NCBI GenBank assembly: GCA_031291675.1
Contig: JARLIO010000059.1
Location: 1 to 64,000, forward strand
Source: Azospirillaceae bacterium
GTDB taxonomy: Bacteria > Pseudomonadota > Alphaproteobacteria > Azospirillales > Azospirillaceae
Length of the DNA stretch: 64,000 nucleotides
Direction: 5' to 3'
The first letter of the stretch is position 1. The number at the start of each line of letters is the position of its first letter. Position numbers and translations under genes: made by a program. Shown here in pieces: positions 59,874-64,000 of the stretch. The notes under the pieces are model-generated. The model saw nothing but the letters and a program-made list of their open reading frames with translations, did not search any database and had not been told where the DNA came from.

Positions 59874-61454
59874 ATGAAGCGAATCATTAAGGCATCGATA
59901 CTGGCCGCCCTGTTCGCCAGCGCCAGCAGCACCGCAATGGCCGTCGAGCGGGGCGGCATCCTCCATTATGGGCGTTACGCCGACAGCATCTTCCTGGACC
60001 CGGTGTTCGCGGATTCCAATGTCGACATCTGGATCCTGACCAACCTCTACGACACGCTGTTGCTGCCCACCGACGACGGCAAGGGCGTCCGCCCGGGTCT
60101 GGCTTCGGCCTGGCAGCTTTCCCCCGACAGCAAGACCGTCACCCTGACGCTGCGCGACGGCCTGTTCTTTTCCGACGGCTCGCCGATCACCGCCGAAGAC
60201 GTGAAATGGTCGCTCGATCGGGCCCGCAAGCCGGGCAACGGCCTCTGGGGCCCTGACGTCGAATCGATCGACACGATCACGATCGCCGACCCCAAGACCA
60301 TCGTGCTGGCGCTGAAGCATCCCGACCCGGCGATCCTCGCCAGCTTGACGGTGTACAATACCGCTGTCGTGCCGGAAAAGATCCTGGAGGCGCTGCCCGG
60401 TGCCAATGACGAGGAAAAGGCCAAAGTCTTTTCCCGGCATCCGGTGGTATCCGGACCGTTCATGCTGGACTCCTGGAGCCGCGGCACCGTGATGAAGCTG
60501 GTCGCCAACCCCCATTATTGGCAGAAAGGCAGCGACGGCAAGCCCTTGCCCTATCTGGACGGCATCGATTTCGAGATCATTCCTGACGACGCGACCCGGA
60601 TCCTGAAGCTGCAGGCCGGCGAACTTGACGGCGCCGAACTCATTCCCTTTCCGCGCGTTGCCGAGCTGCAGGCCGACCCGAAACTGGATCTCAAGCTGTT
60701 TCCATCGACCCGCACCTCATACATCACGGTCAGTGTGCGACCACAGCTGAGCGTCGGCAGTCCCAATCCGTTGTCCAACGACAAGGTGCGCCAGGCCCTC
60801 AATTTCGCCGTCGACAAGGACGCGCTCGTCCAGATCGTCACCCACGGCATCGGCACGCCGACCAGCTCGTTCCTGTCGTCAGCGACCGCGTTGCATGTCG
60901 GCAAGGGCGCGGTGTTCCCGTTCGACCTGGCCAAGGCCAAGACGTTGTTGACCGAGGCCGGTTACCCCAACGGTTTTGCCACCAGCATCTTCGTGCTGGC
61001 CGGCAGCCAGGACGAAAACACGATCGCCGCGGCCCTGCAGCAGATGTGGGCCGCGATCGGGGTCAAGCTCGATATCCAACAGGTCGATAACGCAACGCGG
61101 GTCGCTCACTACAACAAGGGCGATTTCAGCATGCGGGTCGGTTTCTGGACCGATGACACGCCCGATCCCAGTGAAGCGGCCTCCTATATGGCCTATTACC
61201 CGCACATCCAATCGCTGCACACCGGCTGGAAGAACGACGAGGTCGATCGCCTGTTCACCCAGTCACAGAGCGAAATCGACCCGGTGGCCCGCGCCGCGGA
61301 ATATGCGCAGATCCAAAAGATCTATAACGCGACCGCGCCGCTTATTTTTCTCTATGAAACCCCCTATGCCGTCGCCTTGCGCAAACCGGTCAAGGGTTTC
61401 AATCAGATCCCGCTCGGCATCAACATCTTCGTCGGCGTTTCGCTTGAGAAATAG
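59874..61454 (+). CDS. Dipeptide/oligopeptide ABC transporter binding protein (family 5)
   Basis: A 526-residue SBP_bac_5 protein with a signal peptide (MKRIIKASILAALFASASSTA, cleavage before VERGG). It has the family architecture: LYDTLLLPTDDGKGVRPGLA, TVTLTLRDGLFFSDGSPITAEDVKWSLDRA, NPHYWQKGSDGKPLPYLDGI and VRQALNFAVDKDALVQIV. Ligands are probably peptides; isoaspartyl peptides would fit the neighbours. ATG 59874 follows AGGAGTTCC; the frame is open from 59835. A long perfect hairpin follows the stop before the permease genes. Confidence 0.92.
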   Translation: MKRIIKASILAALFASASSTAMAVERGGILHYGRYADSIFLDPVFADSNVDIWILTNLYDTLLLPTDDGKGVRPGLASAWQLSPDSKTVTLTLRDGLFFSDGSPITAEDVKWSLDRARKPGNGLWGPDVESIDTITIADPKTIVLALKHPDPAILASLTVYNTAVVPEKILEALPGANDEEKAKVFSRHPVVSGPFMLDSWSRGTVMKLVANPHYWQKGSDGKPLPYLDGIDFEIIPDDATRILKLQAGELDGAELIPFPRVAELQADPKLDLKLFPSTRTSYITVSVRPQLSVGSPNPLSNDKVRQALNFAVDKDALVQIVTHGIGTPTSSFLSSATALHVGKGAVFPFDLAKAKTLLTEAGYPNGFATSIFVLAGSQDENTIAAALQQMWAAIGVKLDIQQVDNATRVAHYNKGDFSMRVGFWTDDTPDPSEAASYMAYYPHIQSLHTGWKNDEVDRLFTQSQSEIDPVARAAEYAQIQKIYNATAPLIFLYETPYAVALRKPVKGFNQIPLGINIFVGVSLEK

Positions 61455-61458
61455 CCGG

Positions 61459-61490
61459 AACCGGGCGGAAGGCCAGCCTTCCGCCCGGTT
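61459..61490. terminator. Strong intercistronic hairpin after the peptide-binding protein gene
   Basis: A perfect 14-base stem AACCGGGCGGAAGG / CCTTCCGCCCGGTT with a CCAG loop starts five bases after the stop. There is no T-run, so it is likely a partial terminator or a 3' stabilising structure raising binding-protein output over permeases. Confidence 0.65.
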
Positions 61491-61535
61491 GCCCGCGTCA
61501 CCCCGGCCTCCTGCCAACCGCCCTAGAGATTTTCG

Positions 61536-62474
61536 TTGCTGAGCCTGCGCGACCTCCTCAATCGGATGCTGCAGATCATCCCGACATTGATCATGATCAT
61601 GGCGGCGGTGTTCATCATTGTCCGCCTGCTTCCCGGCGATCCGGCCAGCGCGATCCTGGGGGACCGCGGTTCGGCCGAGGACGTCGCGCGGATCAACACC
61701 CAGCTCGGGCTCGACCAGCCGATCCCGGTGCAGTTCCTCTATTTCGTCGACCGCGTCCTCCATGGCGATCTCGGCACCTCGATCACCTTGGGGGTTCCGG
61801 TCGCCCAGTTGATCCTGGAGCGCCTGCCGGTGACGCTGCTGCTGACCGCGATGGCGGCATTGCTCGCGGTCGTCGCGGCGATTCCCCTAGCCTTTCTGGC
61901 GGCGATCCGGCGCGGCCGCGGCGTCGATCTGACGATCGGCGCCTTCTTCCAGGTCGGTCTGTCGATGCCGGTGTTCTATACCGGCATCGTCTTCCTGACG
62001 ATTTTCGGCGCCGGGCTGCGCTGGTTCCCGATCGGCGGCTATGGCGATGGTCTGGGCGAACATCTGTACCATCTGTTCCTGCCCGCCCTGACCCTGGCCT
62101 TCAGCCTGTCCGCGGTGCTGATGCGCAATCTCCGCGCCTCGATCATTGATGTCCTCAACGCCGACTATGTCGACTTCGCCCGATCCAAGGGGCTGGCGCC
62201 GCGGCTGGTGCTGCTGCGTCACGTGCTGCGCAACGCCCTGGTCTCGACGGTCACGCTGTTTGGCCTGTCGGTCGGAACCCTGGTCGGTGGCGCCGTGATC
62301 ACCGAAACCGTCTTCGCGGTTCCCGGCGTCGGCCGGCTGATGATCGAGAGCATTTATGGCCGCGATTATCCGGTGGTCCAGGGTCTGGCGATGACGCTCG
62401 CCGTCGTGGTTTCGCTGGTCTTCCTGCTGGTCGATATCGTCCAGGCGATGCTGGACCCCAGAGTGTCGCGATGA
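61536..62474 (+). CDS. Peptide ABC transporter permease (DppB-like)
   Basis: A 312-residue permease with six helices. The N-terminal family signature IVRLLPGDPASAILGDRGSA is followed by LGLDQPIPVQFLYFVDRVLH and DLGTSITLGVPVAQLI. The coupling (EAA) region is DYVDFARSKGLAPRLVLLRH, then VLRNALVSTVTLFGLSVGTL. The start appears to be TTG at 61536; an ATG ten codons later is possible. Its stop overlaps the DppC-like start by four bases. It forms the channel with that protein. Confidence 0.93.
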   Translation: MLSLRDLLNRMLQIIPTLIMIMAAVFIIVRLLPGDPASAILGDRGSAEDVARINTQLGLDQPIPVQFLYFVDRVLHGDLGTSITLGVPVAQLILERLPVTLLLTAMAALLAVVAAIPLAFLAAIRRGRGVDLTIGAFFQVGLSMPVFYTGIVFLTIFGAGLRWFPIGGYGDGLGEHLYHLFLPALTLAFSLSAVLMRNLRASIIDVLNADYVDFARSKGLAPRLVLLRHVLRNALVSTVTLFGLSVGTLVGGAVITETVFAVPGVGRLMIESIYGRDYPVVQGLAMTLAVVVSLVFLLVDIVQAMLDPRVSR

Positions 62475-63319
62475 CCGCCGTGCCCACCTCCGGCGCGGCC
62501 GCGGACCCGCGTCGGCGCCGCCCGGCGATCGGCCTGATCGCCGGGCTGGTGATCCTGGGCCTCAGCCTGCTGACCGCTTTCCTGCCCGGCCTCGTCGCCC
62601 CTCATGACCCGCTGAGCTTCGATTACAAGGCGATCCTGCACGGCCCCAGCCTGGTCCACCCGTTCGGCACCGATAATTTCGGCCGCGATATGCTGTCCCG
62701 GGTGATCTGGGCCTATCGCATCGACATGCAGATCGCGGTGTTCACCACGCTGTTTCCCATCCTGTTCGGCACCATGGTCGGCGCCCTGGTCGGGTTCTAT
62801 GACGGCATCGCCGCGCAGATCTTCGGCCGGATCGTCGACGCGGTGATCACCTTCCCCTTCATCGTGCTGGTGATCGCGATCGTGGCCGTGCTCGGTCCCG
62901 GGCTGGGCAACATGTATATCGCGGTCGGCATGGTCGGATGGGTGTTCTATGCCCGCCTGATCGCCGCCGAAATGCGGGTGCAGATGCGGCTCGATTACGC
63001 CGCCGCCGGCCGCGTCCTGGGCTATGGCGATGTGCGAATTATTGTGCGTCACCTGCTGCCCAACGCCATCGGCCCGGTGCTGGTCTATTGGATGACCGAC
63101 ATGGCGCTGTCGATCCTGCTGGGCTCGGCGCTCGGCTATCTCGGGCTCGGCGCCCGCCCGCCCGCGGCCGAATGGGGTGTCCTGATCGCCGACGGCAAGA
63201 ATTTCATGACGACGGCCTGGTGGATGACGATCTTCCCCGGCGTGGCGATCGTGCTGACCGGGCTGGGCTTCAGCCTGCTGGGCGACGCCGTCGCCGAGCT
63301 GTTGCGCCCCCGGCGATGA
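62471..63319 (+). CDS. Peptide ABC transporter permease (DppC-like)
   Basis: A 282-residue permease starting ATG 62471 in an ATGA overlap. It has the OppC_N region (LVAPHDPLSFDYKAILHGPS and HPFGTDNFGRDMLSRVIW), membrane segments LFPILFGTMVGALVGFYDG and FPFIVLVIAIVAVLGPGLG, and the EAA motif DYAAAGRVLGYGDVRIIVRH. The C-terminus has the SLLGDAVAELLRPR ending typical of the family. It overlaps the ATPase gene by four bases. Confidence 0.94.
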   Translation: MTAVPTSGAAADPRRRRPAIGLIAGLVILGLSLLTAFLPGLVAPHDPLSFDYKAILHGPSLVHPFGTDNFGRDMLSRVIWAYRIDMQIAVFTTLFPILFGTMVGALVGFYDGIAAQIFGRIVDAVITFPFIVLVIAIVAVLGPGLGNMYIAVGMVGWVFYARLIAAEMRVQMRLDYAAAGRVLGYGDVRIIVRHLLPNAIGPVLVYWMTDMALSILLGSALGYLGLGARPPAAEWGVLIADGKNFMTTAWWMTIFPGVAIVLTGLGFSLLGDAVAELLRPRR

Positions 63320-64000
63320 GCGCCGTGCCCGGCATGACACCGCCGCTGCTGTCGGTCCGCGACCTGGTCACCGAGGTCGCAACTGCGCGGGGCCCGATGC
63401 GCGCCGTCGACCAGGTCAGCTTCGATCTGGCGGATGGCGAGATCCTGGGCCTGGTCGGCGAATCCGGATCGGGCAAAACCGTCACGCTGCGCTCGATCCT
63501 GCGCCTGGTGGCGCCGCCGGCACGCGTCGCGGGAACGATCCTGTGGCGCGGCCGGAACCTGGTCGCACTGCCGGAACGCGAACTGCGCGCCATCCGCGGC
63601 CGCGAAATCGCCGCGGTGTTCCAGGAACCGATGACGGCGCTCAATCCGGTGCTGACGATCGGCCTGCAGATCGAAGAGAATCTTCAGGCCCATACCATGC
63701 TGACGGCCCGGGAGCGGCGCCGCCGCGCCATCGAGCTGCTCGACATCGTCGGGATCCCGGCCGCAGCCAGCCGCCTCGACGGCTATCCGCACCAGTTCTC
63801 CGGCGGCATGCGCCAACGCGCCATGATCGCGATCGCGATCGCCAGCAATCCCCGGCTGCTGCTGGCCGACGAACCGACCACGGCCCTCGACGTCACGATC
63901 CAGGACCAGATCCTCAAGCTGATCCTGACCCTGCGCCAGCAGCTCGGCATGAGCGTGATCTTCGTGACCCACGATCTGGGCGTCGTCGCCGAAACCTGCG
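63316..64000 (+). CDS. Peptide ABC transporter ATP-binding protein (DppD-like), C-terminally cut by the window
   Basis: The first 228 codons of an ABC ATPase, starting ATG 63316 in an ATGA overlap with the DppC-like gene. Walker A is [16 protein letters not shown], the Q-loop is in [15 protein letters not shown], the signature is [16 protein letters not shown], and Walker B is [20 protein letters not shown], followed by the H-loop [10 protein letters not shown]. In E. coli-type systems a second ATPase, DppF, would follow; the window ends before this can be seen. Confidence 0.95.
   Translation, partial: MSAVPGMTPPLLSVRDLVTEVATARGPMRAVDQVSFDLADGEILGLVGESGSGKTVTLRSILRLVAPPARVAGTILWRGRNLVALPERELRAIRGREIAAVFQEPMTALNPVLTIGLQIEENLQAHTMLTARERRRRAIELLDIVGIPAAASRLDGYPHQFSGGMRQRAMIAIAIASNPRLLLADEPTTALDVTIQDQILKLILTLRQQLGMSVIFVTHDLGVVAETC

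Noticed and set aside
1-64000. tRNA, rRNA, CRISPR arrays, riboswitches and replication origin
   Set aside because: Reading through the intergenic stretches gave no T-loop motif in a cloverleaf context, no regular spacer-repeat array and no DnaA-box cluster; short or degenerate RNAs could still have been missed without a covariance search.

Overview
The window is about 64 kb of GC-rich DNA from an alphaproteobacterium, most likely a free-living member of the Rhodospirillales. Three things suggest this: the xseB-ispA-dxs cluster, a DUF2336 protein (a largely alphaproteobacterial family), and a Zur-type TATGTTATAACATA palindrome. This placement is inference; no rRNA gene is present. I saw no tRNA gene, CRISPR array or replication origin.

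Layout. 0-7 kb: isoprenoid precursor genes (dxs fragment, ispA) with xseB, a histone-deacetylase-like amidohydrolase, a TusA-type sulfur carrier, a membrane diguanylate cyclase and a DUF2336 protein. 7-13 kb: an amino-sugar regulon, with murQ and a GlcNAc-type PTS permease on one side and a GntR/HutC regulator, NagB-II and NagA on the other; two near-identical direct repeats between them look like operators. 13-17.4 kb: an insertion-sequence graveyard with one intact IS256-type element (inverted repeats and an 8-bp target duplication), three IS630 pieces, one ISL3 piece, a truncated membrane protein and a vapBC toxin-antitoxin pair. 17.6-22.4 kb: a surface-glycan style group (two polytopic membrane proteins, a VTT-family protein, a GT2 transferase), partly lower in GC. 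23-24.4 kb: two adjacent toxin-antitoxin modules with TGTAC-type operators.

24.6-27.4 kb: a zinc ABC transporter operon of the AztABC/ZnuABC type behind a Zur-like box, led by an overlooked 33-codon membrane peptide. 28-30.3 kb: a polar amino acid ABC importer without its ATPase. 30.5-31.6 kb: an uncharacterised, lower-GC two-gene unit with a HEPN-like R-x4-H motif. 32-34.6 kb: a GT2 transferase and asparagine synthase. 34.7-38.9 kb: an acetaldehyde dehydrogenase with its DUF779 partner and a divergent AcoR-type activator, with a sigma-54 promoter candidate between. 39.3-47 kb: an asparagine/aspartate catabolic cluster (periplasmic asparaginase, aspartase, dicarboxylate/amino-acid symporter, DctB/DctD-like two-component system) with two good sigma-54 promoter candidates.

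47.3-49.4 kb: a DUF2325 protein coupled to a radical-SAM-like protein that has lost its iron-sulfur cysteines. 49.4-51.7 kb: an O-antigen ligase-like protein and agmatine deiminase. 51.9-54.4 kb: a large STAND-type P-loop NTPase with a short TPR tail. 54.4-55.5 kb: a decayed and an intact toxin-antitoxin pair. 55.6-64 kb: a zinc-type oxidoreductase, then a LysR regulator, an isoaspartyl peptidase, a creatininase-family amidohydrolase and a Dpp-type peptide importer that runs off the window end.

Overall theme: scavenging of nitrogen- and carbon-containing compounds (amino sugars, Asn/Asp, peptides, agmatine) interspersed with mobile and defence-like accessory genes. The most novel-looking items are the pseudo-radical-SAM operon, the HEPN-like pair, the STAND NTPase and the Zur-linked micropeptide.
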